Below the pieces are notes generated by a model that was not told the origin of the DNA, made no database searches, and saw only the letters and a list, made by a program, of their open reading frames with translations. A DNA stretch of 64,000 nucleotides from the NCBI GenBank assembly GCA_965248335.1, contig CBDFIY010000002.1, positions 838,537 to 902,536 of the forward strand, in the 5' to 3' direction. Position 1 is the first letter of the stretch; every line of letters begins with the position of its first letter. This DNA is from CAKMZU01 sp965248335 (GTDB lineage: Bacteria > Pseudomonadota > Gammaproteobacteria > Pseudomonadales > DT-91). Shown one piece after another: positions 26,445 through 35,326 of the stretch. A program made the position numbers and the translations under genes.

Positions 26445-26620
26445 TATTTGTCAACGCTCAAATTTACTTGTCATGCCGATACCTTGTTAAATAATATTGA
26501 CGCTATATTGGTCATCAGGTGGCCTTGAAGGTTCTGCCGAATGACAGAAATATTATTTGTGTACCTTGGAGAATTGGCTTTAGGGGGTAATTTGATAAGT
26601 GCCCATGAATAATTTTTCTG

Positions 26621-26650
26621 TTCACCATTGTTTGTCGCTAGGGGTATAAT
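26621..26650 (+). promoter_or_regulatory. Probable promoter of arsC-wrbA-DUF2069
   Basis: A perfect -10 box TATAAT (26645-26650) lies 18 bases after a possible -35 box TTCACC (26621-26626), about 30 bases before the arsC ATG. The -35 match is only moderate. Confidence 0.55.
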
Positions 26651-26651
26651 T

Positions 26652-26678
26652 GGTCTTTTATAAAGAAAGACCTTTTTT
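26652..26678 (+). terminator. Hairpin plus U6 directly ahead of the arsC start
   Basis: GGTCTTT (26652-26658) pairs with AAAGACC (26666-26672) and is followed by TTTTTT, then the ATG of arsC. It has the form of an intrinsic terminator or attenuator in the leader. No Shine-Dalgarno sequence lies between it and the start. Confidence 0.55.
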
Positions 26679-27029
26679 ATGAGTAAAATTACCTTCTTGC
26701 ATAATCCTCGCTGTTCCAAGTCTCGACAGACTTTGGTCATTCTTGAAGAAAAAGGCATTACGCCAGAAATTGTTTTATATCTGGAGCAAACACCCTCAGA
26801 GTTGGCGATTGCTCAAATTCTCAAAAAATTGGGCATGCCAGCAAGACAGTTATTACGGAAGGGGGAGGCCGAGTACAAAGAGAATGGTTTGTCGGATGAG
26901 TCTTTAACAGAGGAACAGCTGATTACCTACATGCATAAATACCCCAAATTGATTGAGCGACCGATTGTCATTAAGGGTGATAAAGCCGTGATAGGCCGCC
27001 CACCTGAATCTGTTCTCGTGTTGCTTTAA
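26679..27029 (+). CDS. arsC: ArsC family arsenate reductase (glutaredoxin-type)
   Basis: A 116-residue cytoplasmic protein that reduces arsenate to arsenite with glutaredoxin and glutathione. The active-site segment HNPRCSKSRQT places the catalytic Cys12. KYPKLIERPIVIKGDKAVIGRPPE (about residues 87-110) carries the conserved arginines that bind arsenate. No arsenite pump or ArsR regulator is nearby, and the arsC-wrbA-DUF2069 order is shared with Pseudomonas, so this may be the housekeeping ArsC/YfgD type. Leader structure is unusual (see 26652-26678). Confidence 0.92.
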   Translation: MSKITFLHNPRCSKSRQTLVILEEKGITPEIVLYLEQTPSELAIAQILKKLGMPARQLLRKGEAEYKENGLSDESLTEEQLITYMHKYPKLIERPIVIKGDKAVIGRPPESVLVLL

Positions 27030-27032
27030 CGC

Positions 27033-27629
27033 ATGTCTGCCCCTTATATTTTAGTGCTTTTTTACAGCCGTTATGGCGCTTGCGAGCGCATGGCGAGCGA
27101 AATTTCACGTGGTGTTGTTAAGGCCGGAGTTGAAGCGAAGATCCGCACGGTTCCGCCTGTCTCGGCGGTGAGTGAGCAAGTCGAAGAGAATATACCCCGG
27201 TCGGGCGCTTTGTATTGTGAGCTGGATGAATTGCGTGAGTGTTCGGGGTTGATTATAGGAAGCCCTACACGATTCGGTAATATGGCTGCACCGTTGAAAT
27301 ATTTCATCGATCAAACCTCAAGTTTATGGCTGTCAGGCGATTTAATTGATAAACCGGCGGCAGCCTTTACGTCGTCATCAAGCTTGCATGGTGGCCAAGA
27401 AAGTACGCTACTGAGCATGATGCTGCCTTTATTACATCAAGGGATGCTTTATGTTGGCTTGCCCTACAGTGAGTCGGCATTGCATACGACAACGTCAGGT
27501 GGTACGCCTTATGGCGCTAGCCATCATGCGCACGATGAAGACAACGATTTAACCATAGATGAGAAAACACTCTGCCAAGCGCTAGGGCTTCGTGTTGCCA
27601 AGATTGCAAAACAATTGCGTGAGGAATAA
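27033..27629 (+). CDS. wrbA: WrbA-type NAD(P)H:quinone oxidoreductase
   Basis: A 198-residue flavodoxin-fold protein that reduces quinones with two electrons using FMN, protecting from oxidative stress. FYSRYGACERMASEISRGV (about 9-27) is the FMN phosphate loop; GSPTRFGNMAAPLKYFIDQT (about 77-96) and the SSSSLHGGQESTLLSMM segment (about 112-128) bind the flavin ring. It begins three bases after the arsC stop, so it is in the same operon. Confidence 0.94.
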   Translation: MSAPYILVLFYSRYGACERMASEISRGVVKAGVEAKIRTVPPVSAVSEQVEENIPRSGALYCELDELRECSGLIIGSPTRFGNMAAPLKYFIDQTSSLWLSGDLIDKPAAAFTSSSSLHGGQESTLLSMMLPLLHQGMLYVGLPYSESALHTTTSGGTPYGASHHAHDEDNDLTIDEKTLCQALGLRVAKIAKQLREE

Positions 27630-27634
27630 TAAAT

Positions 27635-28006
27635 ATGCAGGTTGTTGATTATAAAAAACGCGCGTTTGTTGCTATGTGTTTGACGCGATTAGGGTTATTT
27701 CTTTTAGTTGTTGATATTATTGTAAGCACGCTATGGATGGTGCCTACCCATAAGTCACCGAACCTTGTGGTGTGCTTGATGGCGTTACTGCCTTTAGCTT
27801 TACTGCTACCTTGGATTATAAAGAAAAATACACGGGCGCATATCTGGCTTTGCTTTGTACTGCTTGGGTATTTTTTGAATGCTGTACTGCATGCGTTTAT
27901 TGCACAATACGGCTGGCTACCTTTATTGGAAATTACTATTTTAATCGGGCTTTTTATCAGTTCAATGCTCTTTGCGCGTTGGCAGCACCGTGCTGTCAAT
28001 GCATGA
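27635..28006 (+). CDS. DUF2069 membrane protein
   Basis: A 123-residue inner-membrane protein with four hydrophobic segments, of the DUF2069 family, function unknown. In Pseudomonas relatives the same family follows arsC and wrbA, and here it starts five bases after wrbA. It is convergent with glpE with a four-base gap. Confidence 0.85.
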   Translation: MQVVDYKKRAFVAMCLTRLGLFLLVVDIIVSTLWMVPTHKSPNLVVCLMALLPLALLLPWIIKKNTRAHIWLCFVLLGYFLNAVLHAFIAQYGWLPLLEITILIGLFISSMLFARWQHRAVNA

Positions 28007-28010
28007 GTGA

Positions 28011-28325
28011 TTAGCGGTCAATCTCATTAGGAAAGTCAGCCTGCCAAGCCTCGAAACCGCCATCTATGCTATAAATTTGTTCAAAGCCTTTTTCGTGTAA
28101 GAGTTGCGCAGCTGATTGGCTTGATATGCCGTGGTAACAGCAAACAAGAAGCGGGGCATCAAGGTCAGCTGTTTCAATAAAATCCTGTAAATTATGTTGC
28201 TGTAAGGATAAAGAACCAGGAATGCAACCCTGAACGAAGGATTGCTCATCACGAATATCAACGAACTGTGCTGTTTTGTCATTCAAAAAGTTGTGCGCTT
28301 GTTGGGTGGAAATGCGTGTAAACAT
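28011..28325 (-). CDS. glpE: Single-domain rhodanese (thiosulfate sulfurtransferase, GlpE-like)
   Basis: A 104-residue cytoplasmic sulfurtransferase. FVDIRDEQSFVQGCIPGS (about 22-39) and the active-site loop CCYHGISSQSAAQLL are clear, with the catalytic cysteine the second of CCYHG, and YSIDGGFEAWQADFP closes the domain as in E. coli GlpE. The frame stays open to 28520, but ATG 28325 with a preceding GAGG gives the family's normal length, so the longer version is rejected. Confidence 0.92.
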   Translation of the reverse strand: MFTRISTQQAHNFLNDKTAQFVDIRDEQSFVQGCIPGSLSLQQHNLQDFIETADLDAPLLVCCYHGISSQSAAQLLHEKGFEQIYSIDGGFEAWQADFPNEIDR

Positions 28326-28371
28326 ATTGAACCTCAAGTAAGGAATATCAGCATTATAACGTGATTCGATT

Positions 28372-30423
28372 ATGAATAGAAAAACCCGCGAACAATTTGA
28401 AGAAGCAATGGCTTCAGCACAAAAACAGCGACACCGTGTGATTGTGCATGTCGCTATGTCTTGCATAAAGGCAGTAGATGTAGCGCGTGATTTTGTGGAA
28501 ATTTCTAAATTGGCCGACATTCTCTGGGTCGATCACAGCCTCAAGGACCCCGTTAAATCATTGCGTGCACGATTAGGTGCTGAAGTCGATGTGCTTGTTT
28601 TGAATGCTTATGATGGGTTAAACCCCAATGTTTTAGGTATCTGCCAAGGGTTGGTAAAAGCGGGCGGGTTGTTTGTTTTATTGACACCTGAGCTTGGGGC
28701 TTGGCCTAGACACCCTGATCCTGATTACCGCCGGTTACAAATTGAAGATGAAACAGGTAGCGTCGGGAATCACCGATTTATTCAACGATTTTGCGATTTG
28801 CTCGCGTTAGCGCCAGTTATTCGTGTCACGGAAGAGGATGCGCGCTTTCCTCCGGTGAAAGAAATTCCGCAGGAAGCTGTTTGTTTTGACGCGCAAGAAG
28901 CGTTGATTCAGCGCATTCAAAAAGTGGCACAAGGTCGCGCCTGGCGACCTTTGGTGGTTGAAGGTGATCGTGGTCGTGGTAAGTCAACCGCCTTAGGTAT
29001 TGCAGCGGCAAATATTTTGCTTAAACAACCCCATAAAAAAATTGGGATATGCTCTATTAGCCGAGCGGCAGTAAATTGCGTATTTTCGCATGCAGAGAAA
29101 AAACTGGGTGCTCATGCCAATACAATGCGTTATTACGCACCAGATCAGTTGTTAAGTGAGCGTCCTGAGCTTGATTTACTGATTGTGGATGAGGCCGCGG
29201 CTATCCCTGTTACTTTGCTTAAAGCGCTTTTGACACAGTATCGACGTATTGTTTTTTCTACCACTGTGCATGGTTATGAGGGGAATGGGCAAGGATTTTT
29301 ACTCCGATTTCAGCGTACGTTAAATCATCAGACACCACAGTGGTCAAAAGTATATCTGACTTCACCGATTCGTTATGCAGGTTCAGATCCTCTTGAATCC
29401 TTGGTCAATCAAATTTTGTTATTAAAAGCGGAAGCCTTCCAGCCAATAAAACAAATGAAGGCGCGTAGTTGTCGATGGGTGTCTCAGGATGAGCTACTTG
29501 CAACTCCTGCATTGCTAGAGCAGGTTTTTGGCTTGTTGATTTGTGCACACTACCAGACAACGCCAGATGATTTACGACTGTTGATGGATCACCCTAAAAT
29601 CCGTTTAGCGATTATTGAGCAGGGGGGCTGCGTACTGGCAGTGAGTATGTTACTTGCAGAGGGTGGGTTTGATGATGTGCAATGCGAACAGTTACTTTTA
29701 CAAAAACGGCGATTTAGAGGTCATTTGTTGCCACAAGATTTGAGGAATTCAGGTTTTACCGATGCGCTTCGATTAAAGTTTTGGCGAATTGTTCGCATTG
29801 CTGTTGTCGAGTCATTAAGGCGTGAGAAATTAGGCAGTGATTTATTAGCTTTTGTACGTAAATCAGCGATAGCACAGTCGATTGATTTTTTGGGGGCCAG
29901 TTTTTCTTTGGAGTATGAGCGTGTAGTTTTTTGGCAAAATAATGGCTATCAGCTAGTAAAATTAGGTAGCCATAAGAATAATGCTACAGGTTTGTTTTCA
30001 GGTTGTATGCTGCACCCGTTAAACGACAGGGTAGCTAGTCTTTTCCAGGTATGGTGTAAATACTTCTTTAAACGCCTTGACTATCAATTGCTTACCTTAA
30101 ATAAAAGCATTCGGGCCGATGTCGTTATGTGTTTTTTTGAAAAGTGTACAGTGGATGTAACTTGTTTAGATAAAGCGCTTGTAGAGGATTACCTATATGG
30201 CCGTGTGGCGTTTGAAAATGTTCAATATAGTTTAAAGATTTTTTTGATTTCTTGGCTTTCAGTGGCTCGAATAAAAGCGATGAGTGATGAAATTGTAGTC
30301 ATGATTAAAGTGCTATTGTTAGGTCAAAGTGTTGAGTCTGCAGTAAAGGGTTGTGGGATAGCAGGAAAAAAAGAATTTGAATCACTTCTACGAAATTTTT
30401 TGGAGGAAAATAGAACATTTTAA
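28372..30423 (+). CDS. tmcA: tRNA(Met) cytidine acetyltransferase
   Basis: A 683-residue enzyme that makes N4-acetylcytidine at the wobble position of elongator tRNA-Met using acetyl-CoA and ATP. The RNA helicase-like module has Walker A GDRGRGKS (198-205) and Walker B with Asp273-Glu274 (LLIVDEAAAIP). The GNAT acetyltransferase domain follows (VESLRREKLGSDLLAF, about 482-497), then a tRNA-binding tail. The last 130 residues look more diverged than the rest. Normal length, divergent from glpE. Confidence 0.95.
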   Translation: MNRKTREQFEEAMASAQKQRHRVIVHVAMSCIKAVDVARDFVEISKLADILWVDHSLKDPVKSLRARLGAEVDVLVLNAYDGLNPNVLGICQGLVKAGGLFVLLTPELGAWPRHPDPDYRRLQIEDETGSVGNHRFIQRFCDLLALAPVIRVTEEDARFPPVKEIPQEAVCFDAQEALIQRIQKVAQGRAWRPLVVEGDRGRGKSTALGIAAANILLKQPHKKIGICSISRAAVNCVFSHAEKKLGAHANTMRYYAPDQLLSERPELDLLIVDEAAAIPVTLLKALLTQYRRIVFSTTVHGYEGNGQGFLLRFQRTLNHQTPQWSKVYLTSPIRYAGSDPLESLVNQILLLKAEAFQPIKQMKARSCRWVSQDELLATPALLEQVFGLLICAHYQTTPDDLRLLMDHPKIRLAIIEQGGCVLAVSMLLAEGGFDDVQCEQLLLQKRRFRGHLLPQDLRNSGFTDALRLKFWRIVRIAVVESLRREKLGSDLLAFVRKSAIAQSIDFLGASFSLEYERVVFWQNNGYQLVKLGSHKNNATGLFSGCMLHPLNDRVASLFQVWCKYFFKRLDYQLLTLNKSIRADVVMCFFEKCTVDVTCLDKALVEDYLYGRVAFENVQYSLKIFLISWLSVARIKAMSDEIVVMIKVLLLGQSVESAVKGCGIAGKKEFESLLRNFLEENRTF

Positions 30424-30472
30424 AGCTTGTGAGATCAGAATATAGTCTGCTTGCTAAAAAGGGGGTGTTTTT

Positions 30473-31576
30473 ATGCGTCTGTTTTTAATATCAACTATCT
30501 GTTTACTACTTGAGTTTGGTGGAGTGTCTGCTGAAAATGAATTCAGTGCCATTGATTCTTTGCAAGCTTATCTTGAGTTTAATAAGCATAAATATAAGCC
30601 TGTGGTCAAAATTGTAGACGAAATTCCTTCCGTACAAATAACATACATTCATGATGCAGTTTCTAAAAGCCCTGTATATTTTTCCCCCAGTCGAAGCCCA
30701 GATAAAGTCTTCCGGGAGGATATTCTGATTGGGACATATAATGTCTTGTATGATGGTTTTTTATTTTATAACCAGTTTGACAGAATAAAGGGTTTTGATT
30801 GGCAATTAATCGACCCAAAGAGTCGGCAGTTGAGGGTTATAGAGCGTATTAAAAGTCTTGATGCTGATGTTCTTTGTCTGCAAGAGGTGTCTGAATCGCT
30901 TTTTATAAAGATACTCGAAATGGATTCCCGTTATTCCGGTATTTTTATGCATGCGCATAATGCAGACCCTCAAGGCGTTGCTTTGTTTGTTAATCAGGAA
31001 GAGTTTGAGGGTATTTCATTGAGTGATATACGAGGAAAAAACAATGAAAATAAAACTCATAAAGGTACCCTATATCTTCCGTTATCAAGAAAAGGTGATG
31101 TAGTTACTGTTGCTTGTGGTCATCTCCCTTGGTATGAGTCTTGGACGAGAGATGAAATAACGAAAGAGAAGCAGCGTGAGGATATTGTGAATTTTTTCCA
31201 TATCGATGTATCAAAAAGAGATGAAAATATGATTTACCTTGGAGATTTTAACACCACCTCCGAGGTTGTTAAGGAGCACCTTAAAGATAAGCGTTTAGAT
31301 TATTTGTCTGTTGATGTGCTTGAAACAGCAGAGAGTTACAATACGTGTTTTGATGATTATGAGGATGGAAAACATTTATACTCTATTGCAGAAAAAATAG
31401 ACCATATTTTTTATCAGTTGCCCAGTAAGTACCAACTTGTAGAAGAATTATCGATAGTTACTCAGAGGCATCAAAGTAATTATGTTGAAAGGCAGGTGAT
31501 ACTGGGCGAGATTGAGCCATCAGATCATTTGCCTGTGTTGGCTAGGTTGCATTGGCCTGTGCCTCAATCTCAATAG
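30473..31576 (+). CDS. Secreted endonuclease/exonuclease/phosphatase (EEP) family protein, CCR4-like
   Basis: A 367-residue exported protein (signal peptide MRLFLISTICLLLEFGGVSA). From residue 84 it is an EEP hydrolase with all family sites: GTYNVLYDG (Asn90), DVLCLQEVS (Glu138), GHLPW (His217), YLGDFNTT (Asp258, Asn260), IDHIFY (Asp310) and SDHLPV (Asp351, His352). The opening TYNVL and LQEV resemble the CCR4/nocturnin/Angel deadenylase branch more than DNase I, but the same superfamily includes sphingomyelinases and inositol phosphatases, so the substrate (RNA, DNA, lipid or inositide) is open. AT-rich coding and a signal peptide make an exported virulence or symbiosis factor plausible. Confidence 0.85.
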   Translation: MRLFLISTICLLLEFGGVSAENEFSAIDSLQAYLEFNKHKYKPVVKIVDEIPSVQITYIHDAVSKSPVYFSPSRSPDKVFREDILIGTYNVLYDGFLFYNQFDRIKGFDWQLIDPKSRQLRVIERIKSLDADVLCLQEVSESLFIKILEMDSRYSGIFMHAHNADPQGVALFVNQEEFEGISLSDIRGKNNENKTHKGTLYLPLSRKGDVVTVACGHLPWYESWTRDEITKEKQREDIVNFFHIDVSKRDENMIYLGDFNTTSEVVKEHLKDKRLDYLSVDVLETAESYNTCFDDYEDGKHLYSIAEKIDHIFYQLPSKYQLVEELSIVTQRHQSNYVERQVILGEIEPSDHLPVLARLHWPVPQSQ

Positions 31577-31602
31577 ATCGTTGAGGCACTAACGTTTAGC
31601 GG

Positions 31603-31887
31603 TTATTCAAAAAGAATGGCGGTGAGGTAGGTTTTTTCATCGCGAACAATTCGGACAATATTACCTGTGGCTTTGAATGCATGCTCTTCATTAAGTATAT
31701 CGATGACAACTTCTGTTCCAACTCTAAGGTTTTCTGAAGCCTTTAACAAAATTCCTGATTCACTGTAGTTACAGCACTGTGCGGTGATGGTGTATTTCTC
31801 TGCAATGTCAGTTACTGAAACGTCGCTATTGATAGTGATACGTTTTTCACGACGTTTTTCTTCGAATGGGGCGGTGATTTCTGTCAT
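31603..31887 (-). CDS. PilZ domain protein
   Basis: A 94-residue single-domain PilZ protein, likely a cyclic-di-GMP receptor. The RxxxR motif (Arg12 and Arg16 in KRREKRI) and the NxSxxG motif (NYSESG, about 44-49) that contact the dinucleotide are both present. Standalone PilZ proteins often act on pilus or flagellar function; pil genes lie at 54553-58169. ATG 31887 is preferred over a GTG at 31923. Confidence 0.88.
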   Translation of the reverse strand: MTEITAPFEEKRREKRITINSDVSVTDIAEKYTITAQCCNYSESGILLKASENLRVGTEVVIDILNEEHAFKATGNIVRIVRDEKTYLTAILFE

Positions 31888-32046
31888 AATGAGGCTCTTT
31901 AAGAGTGCTGCAGCGCAGCGCACTGTTATTATTATTTTCTTTATTCTTCACATTAGAACATTACTCATAATTAATGAGAAGTAATTAAAATCCTATTCAA
32001 TAATTATTAGATGTAGGTTGTTTTTAGAGGGCATTCCGCCCGCGAT

Positions 32047-33006
32047 TTAGACATCAAGGCAGGCCAGTTTTTTTTCGAGTAGCAGCTGATCTTTAGAAAA
32101 CAGGCGAATACCTTCAGCGAGTTTTTCTGTTGCCATTGTGTTGTCATTCATCAGAAAACGAAAGTCAGTTTCAAGCATTGGCGTTGGTTTAACGTGCAGT
32201 GAAGAGTCGGAGTTTGACTTTTGAAGTTTACGATCTAAATTGCCTTCACTTTGCTGGAGTTGGCTTAATAGTTCGGGGCTGATAGTTAGGCGATCGCAAC
32301 CGGCGAGCGCTTCTATTTGTTCAATGTTGCGAAAGCTTGCTGCCATGACGATCGTGTCATAGCCTGCTGTCTTGAAAAAATCATGGATAGACTTTACCGA
32401 TTGTACGCCAGGGTCTTGGTCGATGGACTCGACAACAAGTCCTTGGTGCTGTTTATGCCAATCTAAAATTCGTCCTACAAAAGGAGAGATAAGGAATACA
32501 CCTACATCGGCGCAAGCCCTAGCTTGCTCGAAGGAGAAAATAAGCGTGAGGTTGCACTGAATGCCTTCTGCCTCTAATATTTGCGCGGCTTGAATGCCTT
32601 CCCAAGTGGCAGCTATTTTAATCAGTACGCGCGATTTATCGATACCAAGCTCTGCATACAGGTCAATCAAATGTTTTGCTTTATCGACGGTAGCTGTTGT
32701 ATCAAAGCTGAGCCGCGCATCAACCTCTGTGGAAATACGCCCTTCAATATGCTCTAAAATCTCTCGACCAATCAGTGTTGCAAATTTATCGGCAGCGATA
32801 TTAGAGAGCGATCCTCTCGAAAGGGTTTTTCTTGCATAGCTTACAGCCTCAGACATAAGCTCATGGTAATGCGGTAATGCGCTGGCTTTGAGGAGTAAAG
32901 AGGGGTTGGTGGTGGCATCAAGCGGCTTGTAAGCTTTGATCGCTTCAATGTCGCCGGTATCTGCGACGATCGTTGAGTAGGTAGATAGTTGCTCAAGCTT
33001 ACTCAT
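32047..33006 (-). CDS. tal: Transaldolase
   Basis: A 319-residue cytoplasmic enzyme of the pentose phosphate pathway that moves a dihydroxyacetone unit between sugar phosphates. The Schiff-base lysine is Lys130 in RVLIKIAATWEGI; Asp15 (ADTGD), STEVDARLSFD (about 92-102) and NLTLIFSFEQA are also typical of TalB. Length as in E. coli. The dusA gene lies 12 bases upstream on the same strand. Confidence 0.96.
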   Translation of the reverse strand: MSKLEQLSTYSTIVADTGDIEAIKAYKPLDATTNPSLLLKASALPHYHELMSEAVSYARKTLSRGSLSNIAADKFATLIGREILEHIEGRISTEVDARLSFDTTATVDKAKHLIDLYAELGIDKSRVLIKIAATWEGIQAAQILEAEGIQCNLTLIFSFEQARACADVGVFLISPFVGRILDWHKQHQGLVVESIDQDPGVQSVKSIHDFFKTAGYDTIVMAASFRNIEQIEALAGCDRLTISPELLSQLQQSEGNLDRKLQKSNSDSSLHVKPTPMLETDFRFLMNDNTMATEKLAEGIRLFSKDQLLLEKKLACLDV

Positions 33007-33018
33007 AATTTTAACCAG

Positions 33019-34071
33019 TTAAAGAGGGTTACTGAATATTTGTAGCGCATGTAACAGTGTGTTTGCATCAGCTTTATCGCCATGGGCATGTTCGCTGAGG
33101 TAGCGGCGAAACCTTCTTGCTTTGGGTTGGCCGTGGTACAAGCCTAGTACATGTCGCGTGATATGATTTAATTTAACACCTCTAGTGAGTTGTTGCTCGA
33201 TATAAACTAACATTTTTTCCATCACTTCTGCTCGAGTGACAGCTGGCTGATTGCCTTCAAATAAGCGTGCATCAATATCTGATAAAATGAAGGGGTTATG
33301 GTATGCCTCTCGCCCCATCATAACGCCGTCGCAGTATTTAAGGTGCTCTTCCGTGGATGCTAGCGTTTTTATGCCGCCATTAATAATGATATTTGCGTCT
33401 GGGTAGGCTTGTTTTATGGCATAGACCTTGTCGTATTCGAGTGGGGGGATTTCACGGTTTTGTTTGGGGCTAAGGCCGTTAAGCCAAGCCTTGCGGGCAT
33501 GAATGATAAACGTGCGGCAGCCAGCTTGATAAAGTGTATCGATAAAGGTTTGTAAAAATGAAAAGCCTTCATGCTCGTCAACGCCTGTACGGCACTTAAT
33601 GGTAACGGGTACGTTACTTTGCGCTTGCATAGCGGTAAAGCAATCGGCTACACGTTTTGCATCAAGCATCAGGCATGCGCCAAAGCGGCCTGATTGCACA
33701 CGATCTGAGGGGCAGCCTATGTTGAGGTTGATTTCGTCATATTGATAGTTATTGGCAATGATACAGGCTGAAGCTAACTCTTCTGGGTTGGAGCCGCCAA
33801 GCTGTAAGGCGATAGGGTGTTCTTCATCGTTGTAGTTGAGTAGGCGGTTTCTGTCGCCGTGGAGAATGGCCGAAGCTGTAACCATTTCTGTGTAAAGAAG
33901 GGTGTGCTTGGATAATGTTCGCAGGAAAAAGCGTGCGTGGCGATCTGTCCAGTCGAGCATTGGAGCAATACAAAAACGGTGTGTTGAGAAGGTTTTGGAC
34001 GTTGTCGGTTGTTGCTGCATGTCAAAAAATTGTAGAGTGAAAAACGTCATTATAAATGGTTTGCAGTACAT
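33019..34071 (-). CDS. dusA: tRNA-dihydrouridine(20/20a) synthase
   Basis: An FMN enzyme reducing uridines 20 and 20a in the tRNA D-loop. APMLDWTDRHARFFLR and the catalytic-cysteine segment NLNIGCPSDRVQSGRFGACLM region are those of DusA rather than DusB or DusC; GGIKT and GVMMGREAYHNPF bind the FMN phosphate. The frame as given has 350 residues. No start has a good ribosome site: ATGs at 34071, 34050 and 34020 are possible, and 34020 gives an N-terminus closest to the family. TATAAT overlaps the 34050 start on the minus strand, which favours 34020. Confidence 0.9.
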   Translation of the reverse strand: MYCKPFIMTFFTLQFFDMQQQPTTSKTFSTHRFCIAPMLDWTDRHARFFLRTLSKHTLLYTEMVTASAILHGDRNRLLNYNDEEHPIALQLGGSNPEELASACIIANNYQYDEINLNIGCPSDRVQSGRFGACLMLDAKRVADCFTAMQAQSNVPVTIKCRTGVDEHEGFSFLQTFIDTLYQAGCRTFIIHARKAWLNGLSPKQNREIPPLEYDKVYAIKQAYPDANIIINGGIKTLASTEEHLKYCDGVMMGREAYHNPFILSDIDARLFEGNQPAVTRAEVMEKMLVYIEQQLTRGVKLNHITRHVLGLYHGQPKARRFRRYLSEHAHGDKADANTLLHALQIFSNPL

Positions 34072-34124
34072 TTACATGACTGTACATGGGTGTGGTGTTG
34101 AATTTTATAATCGCGCTTGTGTAT

Positions 34125-34484
34125 TTAGCGTTTTGTGAGGTTTTTAGTGCCTTTATGAATAAGGTTGTTTTGGAGTAATACTTTTAACCGTGCTTCTTTT
34201 GTCTGGGTATCGATGTGCTCTGGTTGTATGTTGAGGTCATAAAGGGGTTCTGCGCAAAGAGTCGTGCTCGGCTTTTCTGTGAGTTTTTTTTCAGAGAGCC
34301 TTGTTTCGAGTAAGTTGAGGGTGTCGATAAGATCGGTAGCTTCTTGTTCTTGCGACTCAGTCGGGTCGTTATCAAAAGCAGCCAGCTTTTTTGTAAAACG
34401 GTTGATTTCGCGCTCTAAAATCGCAGGGTCAATTTTTGTGTTGTTATCTAACCAAGTTTTGCAGCGTTCAGAAAATTGACCCAT
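34125..34484 (-). CDS. Hypothetical protein, polar and helical
   Basis: A 119-residue protein I do not recognise. It is hydrophilic, mainly predicted helix, with a Lys/Glu-rich middle (LNLLETRLSEKKLTEK), no signal peptide and no membrane segment. It lies between the thioesterase-domain gene (16 bases upstream) and dusA, on the same strand, so it is probably expressed with them. Its frame and the same-strand context make it likely real. Confidence 0.55.
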   Translation of the reverse strand: MGQFSERCKTWLDNNTKIDPAILEREINRFTKKLAAFDNDPTESQEQEATDLIDTLNLLETRLSEKKLTEKPSTTLCAEPLYDLNIQPEHIDTQTKEARLKVLLQNNLIHKGTKNLTKR

Positions 34485-34500
34485 GGTGGTGCTCGTTTCT

Positions 34501-34956
34501 TTATTTCTTGCCTATGATGGCAAACTGCCCTTCAAAAGTCACTGCAATTTCGCCACCTTGTGTGATAGATGAGCGGATTGTTATGCGTGCTTTACCGTGT
34601 TTTTTATAATCATCAAAAAAAGATTGCCAGCATGAAGGTTCGAGTTCGGCGGTAGATGCCAGTATGAGATTATCTGAAACGGGTTTTAGATATTGAATGT
34701 TTGCCGAGCTAACCACGAGATCTGGCTCTATGCCGCGTTCGTAGGCCTTTAAAAAAGCTAACCCGATGGCGTTGGTGACGCATAAGCAATAGAGGCTGCC
34801 ACCAAATGCCGTGGCTTTGTCATTATAATTGGCGTCAAGCGGCATGCTCAGAGTAAATATAGCTGAGTCGTAATGATGAATCTTAACGCGGGCGTTTACC
34901 ATGAGAGGAAGATTGTGGTGAATAAAATCGGTCAATTTTTGTTCTTCTTGGGTCAT
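34501..34956 (-). CDS. YiiD C-terminal-type thioesterase (hotdog fold)
   Basis: A 151-residue hotdog-fold protein of the family found as the C-terminal half of E. coli YiiD. NYNDKATAFGGSLYCLCVTNAIG (about residues 45-66) is the conserved central helix with the family's ATAFGGS start, and VSSANIQYLKPV follows. It probably hydrolyses an acyl-thioester, but the substrate is unknown. Confidence 0.82.
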   Translation of the reverse strand: MTQEEQKLTDFIHHNLPLMVNARVKIHHYDSAIFTLSMPLDANYNDKATAFGGSLYCLCVTNAIGLAFLKAYERGIEPDLVVSSANIQYLKPVSDNLILASTAELEPSCWQSFFDDYKKHGKARITIRSSITQGGEIAVTFEGQFAIIGKK

Positions 34957-35004
34957 AGTGGGAAGGTTTCTCTTAAATTAAAATAAAAAAAATGCGGTCA
35001 TCGG

Positions 35005-35033
35005 TTGCATTTCTTTCGTGATTTAGGCATTAT
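35005..35033 (+). promoter_or_regulatory. Promoter of tRNA-Leu
   Basis: A -35 box TTGCAT (35005-35010), a 17-base spacer and a -10 box CATTAT (35028-35033) lie about 40 bases ahead of the tRNA. A GC-rich discriminator (TCGCGCC) follows, as is usual for stringently controlled stable-RNA promoters. Confidence 0.65.
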
Positions 35034-35070
35034 TCGCGCCGCTGGTGTTAACCGGCTTTTCAATCTTGTA

Positions 35071-35156
<86 letters not shown>

Positions 35157-35326
35157 AAGATTGAATACAATTTTACTCTCTTTCTTCCTTGAAAACCCTT
35201 TTTTTTCTTCCTATCTTAATAATTCGCCCGTTTGTTTATTTTTTGATCATCTGCAGGGGTTTGTCGTTTTTTTTGTTGTAAGTCTTTGTTTTTGCAATAC
35301 CCATAAAAATTAGAAGGAATTAGATT

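Noticed and set aside
26471..26758. Minus-strand 95-residue open frame upstream of arsC
   Set aside because: It overlaps the arsC promoter and the first 80 bases of arsC on the other strand and shows no family features.
28326..28520. Upstream extension of glpE to 169 residues
   Set aside because: The extra 65 residues overlap tmcA in reverse; the internal ATG 28325 has a ribosome site and gives the normal family length.
34021..34138. Integration site at the dusA 5' end
   Set aside because: dusA is a known target for integrative elements, but no integrase, direct repeat or element is next to it here.
35157..35326. Further RNA gene downstream of tRNA-Leu
   Set aside because: No second cloverleaf, 5S-like or other structured RNA could be built by eye from this T-rich stretch.
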